DNA of 56,544 nucleotides from Oscillospiraceae bacterium. GTDB lineage: Bacteria > Bacillota > Clostridia > Oscillospirales > Acutalibacteraceae. A program made the translations under genes and the position numbers. Below the pieces are notes generated by a model. It was not told where the DNA came from. It saw nothing but the letters and a program-made list of their open reading frames with translations, and made no database searches. Where the stretch lies: the NCBI GenBank assembly GCA_015066205.1, contig SVOV01000013.1, positions 1 to 56,544 on the forward strand. The letters are read 5' to 3'. How positions within the stretch are numbered: the first letter of the stretch is position 1; every line of letters begins with the position of its first letter. This document shows, in pieces, positions 33,889-43,400 of the stretch.

Positions 33889-34749
33889 TCACACTGTATC
33901 CATAAAGGTCTTTTCAGACTTTGAGAACATTAATGCACCTATAAGCGCTACCACAACAGTCGTAATCCAACTGATACCGTAGAATAACCAATCTATTTCC
34001 CCTGTTCCGAGAAAAGCGAATCTGAATACATTAATTGCAGGAGTAACAGGATTTAACATATAAATGTTATAAAGAAGTGTTCCGTGTGCAAGCTGTGAAC
34101 GACTGAACATATCGTATGCGACAGGAGAACAGTAAGACCAAAGCGATACACCGAATGATACTACCATTGCAAGGTCACGGTACTTTGTTGTAAGTGAAGA
34201 AATTATCATACCAAAGCCCATTCCGAGTACGGCAAGCTGAATGAGAATCACAGGAGTAAGAAGTATATAGAAACTCGGAACAACACCTGCATCAGTTATC
34301 AGATAATATACAAGGAAGCACAGCATAAATGCAAATTGAATGAAAAATGAAATAAACTGTGAGATCGCAGTAGAAATCGGCATAACAAGACGGGGGAAAT
34401 ATACCTTACCCAAAATACCGGCATTTCCCGTGAATGTATGCGATGTTTCCGTGAGGCAGTTCGCAAACAAAGTCCATACAATAGTACCCGAAAGATAGAA
34501 TATAAAGTTCGGAACACCTGATGCACCAAGCCCCGCGATATTACCGAAGAATACAGAATATACTACAGTTGTAAAAAACGGCTGAATAACCGCCCAGGCA
34601 GGACCTAACACCGTCTGTTTATACTTTGCAACAAATGTCCTTCTTACAAGAAGCAAAATAAGGTCTTTACACTTTGATAAGCCTTTAATATCCATATCAA
34701 AGGCACTCTTATTTGATTTTACAATAGTTGTCCAGTTTTGTTGTGACAT
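33889..34749 (-). CDS. Polysaccharide ABC exporter permease (Wzm/TagG type)
   Basis: The 286-residue ABC-2 type permease has six hydrophobic helices: LVRRTFVAKYKQTVLGPAWA leads into TM1, and VSFGVSLWSYCSPVAY is the conserved late segment. The N-terminal amphipathic helix is as in TagG/Wzm. With the ATPase it forms an exporter for a lipid-linked polysaccharide across the cytoplasmic membrane. Confidence 0.92.
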   Translation of the reverse strand: MSQQNWTTIVKSNKSAFDMDIKGLSKCKDLILLLVRRTFVAKYKQTVLGPAWAVIQPFFTTVVYSVFFGNIAGLGASGVPNFIFYLSGTIVWTLFANCLTETSHTFTGNAGILGKVYFPRLVMPISTAISQFISFFIQFAFMLCFLVYYLITDAGVVPSFYILLTPVILIQLAVLGMGFGMIISSLTTKYRDLAMVVSFGVSLWSYCSPVAYDMFSRSQLAHGTLLYNIYMLNPVTPAINVFRFAFLGTGEIDWLFYGISWITTVVVALIGALMFSKSEKTFMDTV

Positions 34750-34765
34750 AATAACCTCTAAACAA

Positions 34766-35674
34766 TTAAATTTTTAATGGCAATCCAAGTTTCAAATTCC
34801 ATTCTTCAGGAGAATAAGTTTCAAATCCCCCCAAATCATAAAAAGTTAATTCGCCAAAACAAACCTTCTCGTTCCAAACATTAAAATCCACACGAAGAAA
34901 GGGTATGTCAGCAGACAAAATTTTCGCCAATTCACATATTTCTGAAAAATTGTCAGGTTTTTCAAAAATATCTCCGGCTTGAGAATGATTTCCCCTTGTT
35001 ATATCTAAATGATTCCATTCGATATCATACATATCCATAGCAACAGAACTCGAATTTAGTCTATCAGAAACAACCAACACATACATCGGAACACCTGAAT
35101 AACAAAATATTTTATATTCCATCGCATTGTTTTTTTTCATTGCTTTCATAAATTTCTCGCAAATTATTTTTCTCTTAACATTTTTGTATGGCCATTCACG
35201 GAGTTTCCTGTAATAATCACGCTTCAGACGCCATTCAAGATTCTTTTTTGCACCATCTATATCAAAAGAGGCTTTATCACGGCAGATAATAACACCATTA
35301 TCGTGATTACATTTTAATACAAATTCATTCGGAAGAGATTCAAAATCTATTTCATCCGGGGAATCCCAAACACCAAGCAAAGGAACAAGATACTTTTCGC
35401 CAATTTTTTCCGCGATATATTCTCTGACCTTATACTTATCAACCATCATAGTATATTCGGGTCGCCTGTCATAAAGCTTAAGCCAGTTTTGTTTTTCATT
35501 AAAAGTCTGAGGATTCTTAAGGTTTAATTCTTTTCCTGTTCTTGCTTTATATAACTTTTTAATATATATCTTATCGGGAAGAATGCAATCATAAAGACCT
35601 TTTACTGTAAAATATTTTTCATAAAATGCAATAATTTTCTTTTTGATTCGATAAATTAATTCAAAAATCTTCAT
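34766..35674 (-). CDS. TupA-like ATP-grasp protein
   Basis: The protein has 302 residues from ATG 35674 (GAGGAG upstream, overlapping the end of the DUF1919 gene). TFNEKQNWLKLYDRRPEYT and VDKYKVREYIAEKIGEKYLVPLLG are hallmark blocks of the TupA-like ATP-grasp family, with FVLKCNHDNG and RVDFNVW continuing the fold. TupA of an alkaliphilic Bacillus takes part in teichuronopeptide synthesis, so ATP-driven coupling of an amino acid to the glycan is possible. Many members are annotated as glycosyltransferases without proof. Confidence 0.82.
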   Translation of the reverse strand: MKIFELIYRIKKKIIAFYEKYFTVKGLYDCILPDKIYIKKLYKARTGKELNLKNPQTFNEKQNWLKLYDRRPEYTMMVDKYKVREYIAEKIGEKYLVPLLGVWDSPDEIDFESLPNEFVLKCNHDNGVIICRDKASFDIDGAKKNLEWRLKRDYYRKLREWPYKNVKRKIICEKFMKAMKKNNAMEYKIFCYSGVPMYVLVVSDRLNSSSVAMDMYDIEWNHLDITRGNHSQAGDIFEKPDNFSEICELAKILSADIPFLRVDFNVWNEKVCFGELTFYDLGGFETYSPEEWNLKLGLPLKI

Positions 35675-35675
35675 T

Positions 35676-36383
35676 CTATAACTCCTCGAAATAACCATTA
35701 TAAGAATATGGAACAATACTGTTATTTAATAGTTTAACAAGAGATATATTACCAGGAAAAGGATTAGTATCACGACATATCCCCTCCGGCCTCCATTCTT
35801 CATTCCAGTAAACTTCAGATTTATACATTAAGGGCTTCCTATTATTAAGCAGAAATTTATTACTGAAAGGAAGAGAGTCAAATTCTTCCATTTCTTTACA
35901 AGTGCATAAATCCATTCTTGAAAACTTAATAATGATATGATCGAAATTAACTCTTACTTTTCTTCTGTTCCATTTCTCTTCAGCTTCTTCTTTTGTCGCG
36001 TAATGAAGAAAAACTATTTCAATATCCAAAATTTTACCGATAGGTTTATCAAGCTGATTTCTTGATTTTAATTCATCATAATATTTAGACTGTTCAGGCT
36101 CAATAAATTTCAGAGGTGCCTCAAGATACTTTTTCAAGTTATATACAAACTTGATATAATCAGGTGCAAAAAAGTATAAACCTGCAGTAGGTGAAAGATA
36201 AGGCATATCAAGATACTGATAGACTCGTCCGGCCCAGCAATTATTTGATATAATCGAAAAATCCTTATTGCGAACAAAAAGCTTTACAAAATGCCTTCTT
36301 ATTTCATAAGGCAACTTACTCAATTTATTAATGACATTATTGAATTTACGCTTTATAAATTCACCTTTCATATATACACCCAT
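35676..36383 (-). CDS. DUF1919 family protein
   Basis: The protein has 235 residues. FSIISNNCWAGRVYQYLDMPYLSPT followed by FFAPDYIKFV is the signature of DUF1919, found in polysaccharide loci. Its reaction is not established. No clear SD precedes the chosen ATG; it overlaps the upstream GT4 stop by one base (TGATG), so coupled translation is likely. An internal ATG 12 bases later is an alternative. Confidence 0.78.
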   Translation of the reverse strand: MGVYMKGEFIKRKFNNVINKLSKLPYEIRRHFVKLFVRNKDFSIISNNCWAGRVYQYLDMPYLSPTAGLYFFAPDYIKFVYNLKKYLEAPLKFIEPEQSKYYDELKSRNQLDKPIGKILDIEIVFLHYATKEEAEEKWNRRKVRVNFDHIIIKFSRMDLCTCKEMEEFDSLPFSNKFLLNNRKPLMYKSEVYWNEEWRPEGICRDTNPFPGNISLVKLLNNSIVPYSYNGYFEEL

Positions 36384-37594
36384 CAAGTCACAGAATCAAT
36401 AAAATCTAACCATTTCTGTGATATTCTTTCAACAGTCAACTGATCTCTTATTTTATATGCATTCAGTGAGCATTTCTCACGAAGCGAGTTATCTGTAATC
36501 ATTCTTTTCATAGCCAAATACAGTTGTTCGACATCATTCATCGGCACCAACAAACCGTTTTCTCCATCTGTTATCATCTCTCTTGCACCGCCGCCAAGAC
36601 AATCCGTGCAAACACAAGGAAGACCTATAGCCATGGCTTCAATCATTGAATTTGACAGTCCTTCAAAATCAGAAGATGAAACAAACATCATAGCATCCTT
36701 AATTGCATTATGAACATCAGCTCGAGGGGGTAAAAAGCTGATAAAAGCTTCCGCACCTTTTTCTATTACATAATTTATATATTCAGATTTTAACGCTTCT
36801 TCATTATCCGCTACCGTATTTCCGTATATTTCAAGTCTGAAATCTGGAAAATCCTTATGTAAAAGCATAAAAGCATCGATCATAAGAGGAATGTTTTTCT
36901 GCTTTGCAATTCTGCAGAAATTTACAACAACATTTCTTCTGTAACCGGTAAATCTTTCAGGTAAATCGGCTTTGACAGGATTATTTATGACGGTATACTG
37001 TTTTAGACTATCACCGAAAAACTTAAGTTCATCATTAGTCTGCAAAACTGCTCCTGCAGCCTCAGATACCATTGAAATAAGGTAGTTCTTTCGTTTTGTA
37101 TCAGTAGGATATTCTAATTCCGGTGCATTTCTTTCAGCATAAATTGTTTTACAACCGAAATTCTTCGCAGCAAGAAAAACCTTTTCAAAATAAGAAATGC
37201 CAAAAGCTATATAAATACTATACTTATGTTCTGCCATAAAAACAGAAATATCACTGCTCTTTCTCAATTCCCTGATACGCAAATCCAATGAGCCGTCAAT
37301 ACTCTTAATCGATTTAGTAAAATTTCTAAAAAATTTGAAAAATCTGATCTTCGAATCATTCTTTTGAAGCAACCGTTTTACTGCAGATGAATTCTTGTGT
37401 TCTGAAATATAATCATTCAAACTGACGATCTGAACATTCTGATGCTTATTAAAGAATACATTTTCAGCAATTTCCTTTGTCACAAGAATTGTACAATGAT
37501 AACCCTTTTCAGCAAACGCATTGGCAAGATTGGTAGAACGCATCGGGACTCCGCCGTTTTTATAATTTCCTATAACAAAAACTATATCTTTCAA
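36383..37594 (-). CDS. Glycosyltransferase, GT4 family (paralogue 1)
   Basis: The protein has 403 residues of GT-B fold. NYKNGGVPMRSTNLANAF is the acceptor-side glycine loop, NFCRIAKQKNIPLMIDAF begins the donor domain, and SSDFEGLSNSMIEAMAIGLPCVCTD holds the E-x7-E site. It is closely similar by eye to the GT4 genes at 38725 and 42182. Sugar and linkage cannot be predicted. Confidence 0.88.
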   Translation of the reverse strand: MKDIVFVIGNYKNGGVPMRSTNLANAFAEKGYHCTILVTKEIAENVFFNKHQNVQIVSLNDYISEHKNSSAVKRLLQKNDSKIRFFKFFRNFTKSIKSIDGSLDLRIRELRKSSDISVFMAEHKYSIYIAFGISYFEKVFLAAKNFGCKTIYAERNAPELEYPTDTKRKNYLISMVSEAAGAVLQTNDELKFFGDSLKQYTVINNPVKADLPERFTGYRRNVVVNFCRIAKQKNIPLMIDAFMLLHKDFPDFRLEIYGNTVADNEEALKSEYINYVIEKGAEAFISFLPPRADVHNAIKDAMMFVSSSDFEGLSNSMIEAMAIGLPCVCTDCLGGGAREMITDGENGLLVPMNDVEQLYLAMKRMITDNSLREKCSLNAYKIRDQLTVERISQKWLDFIDSVT

Positions 37595-37606
37595 AAACAG
37601 TACCTC

Positions 37607-38728
37607 TCAGCGATTTCTAATTAATTTATAAATTCTACCTATTACCGCACTCTCCGTCAAAAAATATAAAACTTTTCGTTTGATACTTTGTTTTTTGGTG
37701 TGCGCTTCTAATTTTTTCTTATATTCATCTGTAAAGTCAATAAAATCCTCGGCTTTACCGTCAAATATCAATTCATAATATTTCTTATAAAGGTCATTGA
37801 GTTTATCAGTTTCAATATGACCTTTGAAGCGCTGACAAATCGGGTGATTTATTATTTCATTGATGAGTTCAATTTTTCTCTCACGAGAATTAGTACAAAG
37901 GGGCTTGAACTCATTTTCAATGCAATCAGTCACAAAGAAAAATGCTCTGAGATGCATTTGCTTCATAAGATCAATTTCCTTAAACTCTTCTGTATCCTTA
38001 TAAAGCCTTTCAATCAACGGAACATATAAAGGCCACATATTATTTGTGTATCCGCGGGATAAAGAATCTCCGACAACTCGGTTATGATAAAGGTAATCAT
38101 TTCCGAGATAATAATAGTTTTGAGCTACAAGAGTAGCTTCGTAGGTCAGTTGCAAATCCTGACTTCTTCTGAATCCTCTTCCGAAACGAATATTATGCTC
38201 CCTGAGATGAGAAAGCTTATAAATTCTAAGACAATTCGACCAACGAATAGATCTTTTCCCGCCGTCTTTACTAATATACGCTAAAGATTTCGGTATAACA
38301 GTATCAAGAATACGGCTTCTGTCATATGCTCCGCATTCTAATTCAGGAGTGAAATAGTAATCATTTTCATTCTGCACACAGTTACAGAATACAATATCAG
38401 AATCATTAGTCTTTGCTGCCCAATACATTTTTTCATACATATCAGGCTCTATCCAGTCATCAGAATCGACAAAACCTATGTATTCGCCTTTTGCATTCTG
38501 CATTCCGTCGTCACGGGCAGCGGCAAGACCTTCGTTTTCTTTATAATAATAAGAAACTCTATTGTCTGAAAGATATGTCTCACAAATCTTAGCACTGCCG
38601 TCAGTTGAGCCGTCATTAATTAAGATTATTTCTATATCTTTTAAGGTCTGATTAACAATGCTGTCAAGACACTCTTTAAGATATTTTTCCGCATTATATA
38701 TCGGAACAATAACACTAACCTTAATCAT
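37607..38728 (-). CDS. Glycosyltransferase, GT2 family (paralogue 1)
   Basis: The protein has 373 residues. The GT-A N-terminus SVIVPIYNAEKYLKECLDSI is followed by INDGSTDGS and VDSDDW (the DxD-type metal site). The C-terminal part is helical and basic and may lie along the membrane. It overlaps the next upstream GT4 by four bases. Confidence 0.88.
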   Translation of the reverse strand: MIKVSVIVPIYNAEKYLKECLDSIVNQTLKDIEIILINDGSTDGSAKICETYLSDNRVSYYYKENEGLAAARDDGMQNAKGEYIGFVDSDDWIEPDMYEKMYWAAKTNDSDIVFCNCVQNENDYYFTPELECGAYDRSRILDTVIPKSLAYISKDGGKRSIRWSNCLRIYKLSHLREHNIRFGRGFRRSQDLQLTYEATLVAQNYYYLGNDYLYHNRVVGDSLSRGYTNNMWPLYVPLIERLYKDTEEFKEIDLMKQMHLRAFFFVTDCIENEFKPLCTNSRERKIELINEIINHPICQRFKGHIETDKLNDLYKKYYELIFDGKAEDFIDFTDEYKKKLEAHTKKQSIKRKVLYFLTESAVIGRIYKLIRNR

Positions 38729-39927
38729 TCAATAATCTCCATCCATTTTTCAATTATCTTTTCTAAAGACTGCTCGTCTCGAATTTTAACGGCATTTTCA
38801 GAAAGCTTTTCCGAAAGACCTTTTTCACTGATAATTCTTTTCATCGCCTCAGACAACGAAACAGCATCATTAACAGGCACTAACAGTCCGTTTTCTCCGT
38901 CCTTTATAACCGCTCTTGCACCGCCCGCGGGACAGTCTGTGCATACACAAGGAAGACCTAATGCTAAAGCTTCAAGCATTGAGTTTGACATTCCTTCAAA
39001 ATCTGATGATGAAACAAACATAGAATAATCACGAATCAAACGATGAATATCTCTGCTTGCCGGGAAAAAGAAAACCCTGTCTTTAGATTTAAGGCTCTCT
39101 CTTTTTTCTTTTACCGTTTCAAAATACTGAATATCAGCTTCTGTTGATGCATCACCGTAAATATGTAATTCATATTCGGGAAAACTCTCTGCAAACAGCT
39201 CAAAAGCGTCAAGAAGAAGCGGAAGATTCTTCTGAGGATTAATTCTGCAAAAATTGACAATACTCTTTCTTCGCTCCCCGAAATATGGCTCAGGTAAGCC
39301 GTTTTTTATCGGATTAAAAATAACAGTACCTCTCACCTTTGTGTTATCTTTATACCAATGTTGGACATCGGGTGACTGAAAAACAAAGCCATCAGCCTTC
39401 TGAAATTCATTTTTAAGAAATGCCATAGTCGTTTTACTTGCGAGTGACTGACAGGGATCTCCTCTTTCAGAAATGATAAGCTTATTACTTTTAGTCACAG
39501 AAAGAAGCGAATAAAAAATTGAATCATACAAAAAAGCTACAACTGTAGAATTCTTATGCTTTCGAAAAATCTTTCTCATTAACTCAATTTTCGAGTAATT
39601 ATATGCTAAATACTTAATTGTTAAAGAATACTGAAATAATTTAGTCGAAAACATTTTTCCTATTTTTCCGAGGACGCGTGAACAAAACAAATATATATAA
39701 GAAAATAGTTTCATTTTAGTTCCGTCCAGATCATGGTCAACCAAAGAAATAATCTGCACAGATGAATCTATATTATCCAAAATAGCATCTTTTTCACTTT
39801 GATGAGTTAAAAGCAGAATCACGGAGTAACCTTTATCAACCATAGAAGAAGATAACAAAGAAACAACCCTTTCAGCACCGCCACCACTCATTACTTTTAT
39901 TGCAAAAATAATCTCTTTTTTCTCCAT
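38725..39927 (-). CDS. Glycosyltransferase, GT4 family (paralogue 2)
   Basis: The protein has 400 residues from ATG 39927. SGGGAERVVSLLSSS, ISERGDPCQS, NFCRINPQKNLPLLLDAF and SSDFEGMSNSMLEAL are the diagnostic blocks. The ISERGDP and E-x7-E segments match the GT4 at 42182 nearly word for word, showing recent duplication. It starts just after the GT2 at 39939. Confidence 0.88.
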   Translation of the reverse strand: MEKKEIIFAIKVMSGGGAERVVSLLSSSMVDKGYSVILLLTHQSEKDAILDNIDSSVQIISLVDHDLDGTKMKLFSYIYLFCSRVLGKIGKMFSTKLFQYSLTIKYLAYNYSKIELMRKIFRKHKNSTVVAFLYDSIFYSLLSVTKSNKLIISERGDPCQSLASKTTMAFLKNEFQKADGFVFQSPDVQHWYKDNTKVRGTVIFNPIKNGLPEPYFGERRKSIVNFCRINPQKNLPLLLDAFELFAESFPEYELHIYGDASTEADIQYFETVKEKRESLKSKDRVFFFPASRDIHRLIRDYSMFVSSSDFEGMSNSMLEALALGLPCVCTDCPAGGARAVIKDGENGLLVPVNDAVSLSEAMKRIISEKGLSEKLSENAVKIRDEQSLEKIIEKWMEIIE

Positions 39928-39938
39928 AATTTTTCTCT

Positions 39939-41006
39939 TCAATAAGATTTAAGTTTTGAAATAAATTTGCTTTTCATTAATCTGATTTTCTTTATAAAGC
40001 CATTAAACTTAAATCTAATAAATATCTTAATAAATCTTTTATTGATATAATCACTATATAATTCTATATAAAATGGATTAACATATTTTTGGAAATGAGC
40101 AATACTCACATTAGGTAACATAATGTTCCAATTTGTATTAAAAATTTCACGCCATGTCTTCAGATTATTTGCATGCTGACAAGACTTGTTAAAAATATAT
40201 AATACATCAGAAAACCATCGAGCATAGACTTTCTTTTTAGTTTCATCATTATCAAGAGACAATAATGATGAAGCTTTAAGAATTTCCTTAAAAACATGTG
40301 ATGAATCCTTTTTTAATATTGAAGCTGAACTATAATTATGAGAAATACTGTTTTCGTTGTATCTATAATTATACAAAGGCGTTGCAATATAGATAATTCT
40401 ATCGGCATAAATTATAGGGTATATTGACTGAAGAACATCTTCCGACATATTTTTACCATAGTAATCAGCATAATCAATTGGATCATTTCTTAACAAATCA
40501 GTTCTGATAGCTTTTATAAATATAGCATCAATTGCATCACTTACAATTAATTTATTAAACAATTCGTTTTTTGCTTCTCCATACCAAATAAATGCATCTT
40601 CAGCAACTCTATATGACTCTTTAAACACTTTATTCTGAGAATAATAATTATAAGTATAAATTGCAACATCTATATTATCCGACTTATTTAAATAAGTGTC
40701 AATTGTTTCCAATAATACATTTTCAACAAAATCATCGGAATCCACAAAAACACAAAATTCACCATTTGCCCGATCAATTGCATCTCTTCGAGCTGCAATT
40801 AATCCTTGGTTGGCTTTATGAATAACACTTATTCTATCAGGAAAACGAGCTTGATAATCATCACATATAAACGAACTGTTATCAGTAGACCCGTCATCTA
40901 TTACAATAATTTCATACTCATCAAAAGACTGGTTAACAACGGAATCTAAACATTGAGATAAATACTTTTCAACATTATACACCGGAATCAGAATACTGAA
41001 TCTCAA
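39939..41006 (-). CDS. Glycosyltransferase, GT2 family (AT-rich)
   Basis: The protein has 355 residues. It begins FSILIPVYNVEKYLSQCLDS, then DDGSTDNSSFICDDY and VDSDDFVENVLLETID. The gene is visibly richer in A and T, with Lys/Asn/Ile-rich coding, than the flanking biosynthesis genes. This suggests it (and the next GT4) was acquired separately. Specificity unknown. Confidence 0.87.
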   Translation of the reverse strand: MRFSILIPVYNVEKYLSQCLDSVVNQSFDEYEIIVIDDGSTDNSSFICDDYQARFPDRISVIHKANQGLIAARRDAIDRANGEFCVFVDSDDFVENVLLETIDTYLNKSDNIDVAIYTYNYYSQNKVFKESYRVAEDAFIWYGEAKNELFNKLIVSDAIDAIFIKAIRTDLLRNDPIDYADYYGKNMSEDVLQSIYPIIYADRIIYIATPLYNYRYNENSISHNYSSASILKKDSSHVFKEILKASSLLSLDNDETKKKVYARWFSDVLYIFNKSCQHANNLKTWREIFNTNWNIMLPNVSIAHFQKYVNPFYIELYSDYINKRFIKIFIRFKFNGFIKKIRLMKSKFISKLKSY

Positions 41007-41008
41007 AA

Positions 41009-42172
41009 CTATACCTCCAACAAATTACACCAATCCGAAAAATAACGGTCCTTTTCTTTTGAATAGTCAACACTCATCAGGTAATTCTTTATTCGAAGTC
41101 TTAAAGAATTATTAATTATTAGTTTTTCAATTGTATTCGCTAATGATTCAGAATCAATATCAGATAAGAAACCGTTAATCCCATCTTCTATCATAGCAAT
41201 TCCTCCTGTTGTTTTTGTTGAAACAACGGGAATGGTTAATAGTTGAGCCTCAAGCATAGCAATAGATAATGCTTCTTCATAAGATGGCTGAACAAAAATA
41301 TCACTCTGACCAATATAAGGATACGGGTTTTTCTGCATTCCTGTAAGAACAACAAAAGACTCAAGATTATACTCTTTAATCAAATTCTCAATTTCAAAAC
41401 GCATTGGACCATCACCTACAAAATACCATATAAAATCAAAACCCTTATCTTTAAGTATTTTTGCAGAAGATATAGCTAAATCTATTCCTTTTACTTTAGA
41501 AAAACGAGCACATGTACAAATTATAGTTTTATTATGTTTATCAATCTGACATTCAATGCTCATTTTCTTCAGCAATGCTTGATCTGTATAATTATCGACA
41601 ACAATAACTTTACCATCAATGCCATTGTACCAAGAATACAAAGCATTTTGTATATCTTGGTGTTCTGCTACGATCAAATCATAATGAGGCATAGTTTGCT
41701 GATGTATATTATGAAGCTCATCGGTTGACACCTGATAAAACATAATTTTCTTCTTTGCTTTTATGTATTTATCAACAAATAAAGTATTATAACCTTGCCA
41801 GTAAGAAACAGCAATATCATAAGATTTATCCTTAAAATACTTATCTGCTTCATATTGGAATTTCAAATCAGCAATATACTCTGTAAGAATTAATGAAAAT
41901 TCTTTTGATTTTTTATCTAATCTGAAAAAATTACAAATTAAGATCAATAATTGTAAAAAAATAGATTTAGGTTTTCTGTAATAATGATTCTTGTTATCAT
42001 TAACAACAACAGATACATTTTTGTTAATATACGACAAAAGATCAAGGCGATTATTTCTTACATACAAAGTAACATGATTTTTGGTATGATCAATTGAGTT
42101 CAATGCTGAAATCAGCGACTTTTGTACACCGCCAACAGTTAAATGAGTGGCAACAAATAAAACTTCTTTCAT
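41009..42172 (-). CDS. Glycosyltransferase, GT4 family (AT-rich)
   Basis: The protein has 387 residues. ATHLTVGGVQKSLISAL is the N-domain loop, TCARFSKVKGIDLAISSA opens the donor domain, and PSYEEALSIAMLEAQLLTIPVVST is the E-x7-E region. It is not a close copy of the other GT4 genes here. Base composition is as AT-rich as its neighbour at 39939. It lies 2 bp upstream of that gene. Confidence 0.87.
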   Translation of the reverse strand: MKEVLFVATHLTVGGVQKSLISALNSIDHTKNHVTLYVRNNRLDLLSYINKNVSVVVNDNKNHYYRKPKSIFLQLLILICNFFRLDKKSKEFSLILTEYIADLKFQYEADKYFKDKSYDIAVSYWQGYNTLFVDKYIKAKKKIMFYQVSTDELHNIHQQTMPHYDLIVAEHQDIQNALYSWYNGIDGKVIVVDNYTDQALLKKMSIECQIDKHNKTIICTCARFSKVKGIDLAISSAKILKDKGFDFIWYFVGDGPMRFEIENLIKEYNLESFVVLTGMQKNPYPYIGQSDIFVQPSYEEALSIAMLEAQLLTIPVVSTKTTGGIAMIEDGINGFLSDIDSESLANTIEKLIINNSLRLRIKNYLMSVDYSKEKDRYFSDWCNLLEV

Positions 42173-42181
42173 AAAAACCTC

Positions 42182-43390
42182 TTATAATAAAGCTTCCCAT
42201 TGTATAGTAATATTTGAAATTGACAATTGCGTTTTAATTTCAACTGCATTAGCAGAAAGCATTCTGCTCAATTCTTTATCATTTAATACCGAAATGATTT
42301 TTTCGGCAAAATCCTGACAGTCACCGACTTTAGTCAGCATCCCGTTTACGCCGTGATTAATAACAGCTCTTGCACCGCCGATAGGACAGTCAGTGCAGAC
42401 AACAGGCATACCTATTGCCATTGCCTCTAACATTGCATTAGACATTCCCTCATAATCAGATGAATTGACATACATTGCATCTTTAATAATGTCTTCGTGT
42501 ACTGATGTACTGAATGGCAGGAATTCAACAAAATCGTTCAGATGATATTTATCGATAAGAACATTCGTATCGTTTAATGCTATCATGTCATCATCATTGT
42601 TCGGTTTACCAATAATTCGAAGCTTATAGTCAGGAAATGCTTTATGAACCTCATTAAATGCCTCAATAAGCATCGGCAGATTCTTTTGTTTTGAAATTCG
42701 GCAAAAAGTAGTTATATTTTTATTTCGTTCACCGAAATAGGCTTTCGGTAAATTCTCATTAATCGGGTTAAATATAACATAACCTTTTTTTGCAATATTA
42801 GGAGGATATGTATATTTTGCATCCTCGGTCTGAAAAACAGCAGAATCTGCTCTCATATAGTATTTTTCTATAAACTTATATCCATATCTGCTTTTTACAA
42901 GTCTTTTAGGATCTCCTCTTTCAGAGATTATAACTCTATTCGGAAGCCCACAGGCAGCAAGGAGAACGATCGGGATAGCAGGCTGAAGAAAAGCTATAAC
43001 TGTTGTGTCGGGCTCTGTCTTTAACTTATTTCTAAATGCTTTTATCTCTTTTCTGTATTCAGAAATAAATGATAAATATGAAAAACAGACAGGAACAGAA
43101 ATTTTTAAGCTTTCAAAAACCTTACATATAAGAGATGAAAAAAACCGAAGAAGCTTATAAAAGATTCGCACAAAAACACTCTCAGTAACAAAACTCTTTC
43201 TTAAAACTGTGACCGGTATATCATTATCAAGATCACGGTTTATAATTTCATCTTCATCTGAATTTGTTAATAAATATTCAGTTTCAAATCCCTTATTCTT
43301 AAAAGAATTGAGAAGCACAGACGAAACTCTCTCAGCTCCTCCGCCTTTAAGAACAGGAATAACCATCATAATCTTTTTATTAACAGACAT
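42182..43390 (-). CDS. Glycosyltransferase, GT4 family (paralogue 3)
   Basis: The protein has 402 residues. KGGGAERVSSVLLNSF, ISERGDPKRLVKSR, TFCRISKQKNLPMLIEAF and SSDYEGMSNAMLEAMAIGMPVVCTD align by eye with the GT4 genes at 36383 and 38725. With the GT2 at 43401 it repeats the GT4-GT2 pair order seen twice downstream. Confidence 0.88.
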   Translation of the reverse strand: MSVNKKIMMVIPVLKGGGAERVSSVLLNSFKNKGFETEYLLTNSDEDEIINRDLDNDIPVTVLRKSFVTESVFVRIFYKLLRFFSSLICKVFESLKISVPVCFSYLSFISEYRKEIKAFRNKLKTEPDTTVIAFLQPAIPIVLLAACGLPNRVIISERGDPKRLVKSRYGYKFIEKYYMRADSAVFQTEDAKYTYPPNIAKKGYVIFNPINENLPKAYFGERNKNITTFCRISKQKNLPMLIEAFNEVHKAFPDYKLRIIGKPNNDDDMIALNDTNVLIDKYHLNDFVEFLPFSTSVHEDIIKDAMYVNSSDYEGMSNAMLEAMAIGMPVVCTDCPIGGARAVINHGVNGMLTKVGDCQDFAEKIISVLNDKELSRMLSANAVEIKTQLSISNITIQWEALL

Positions 43391-43400
43391 TACAACCTCT

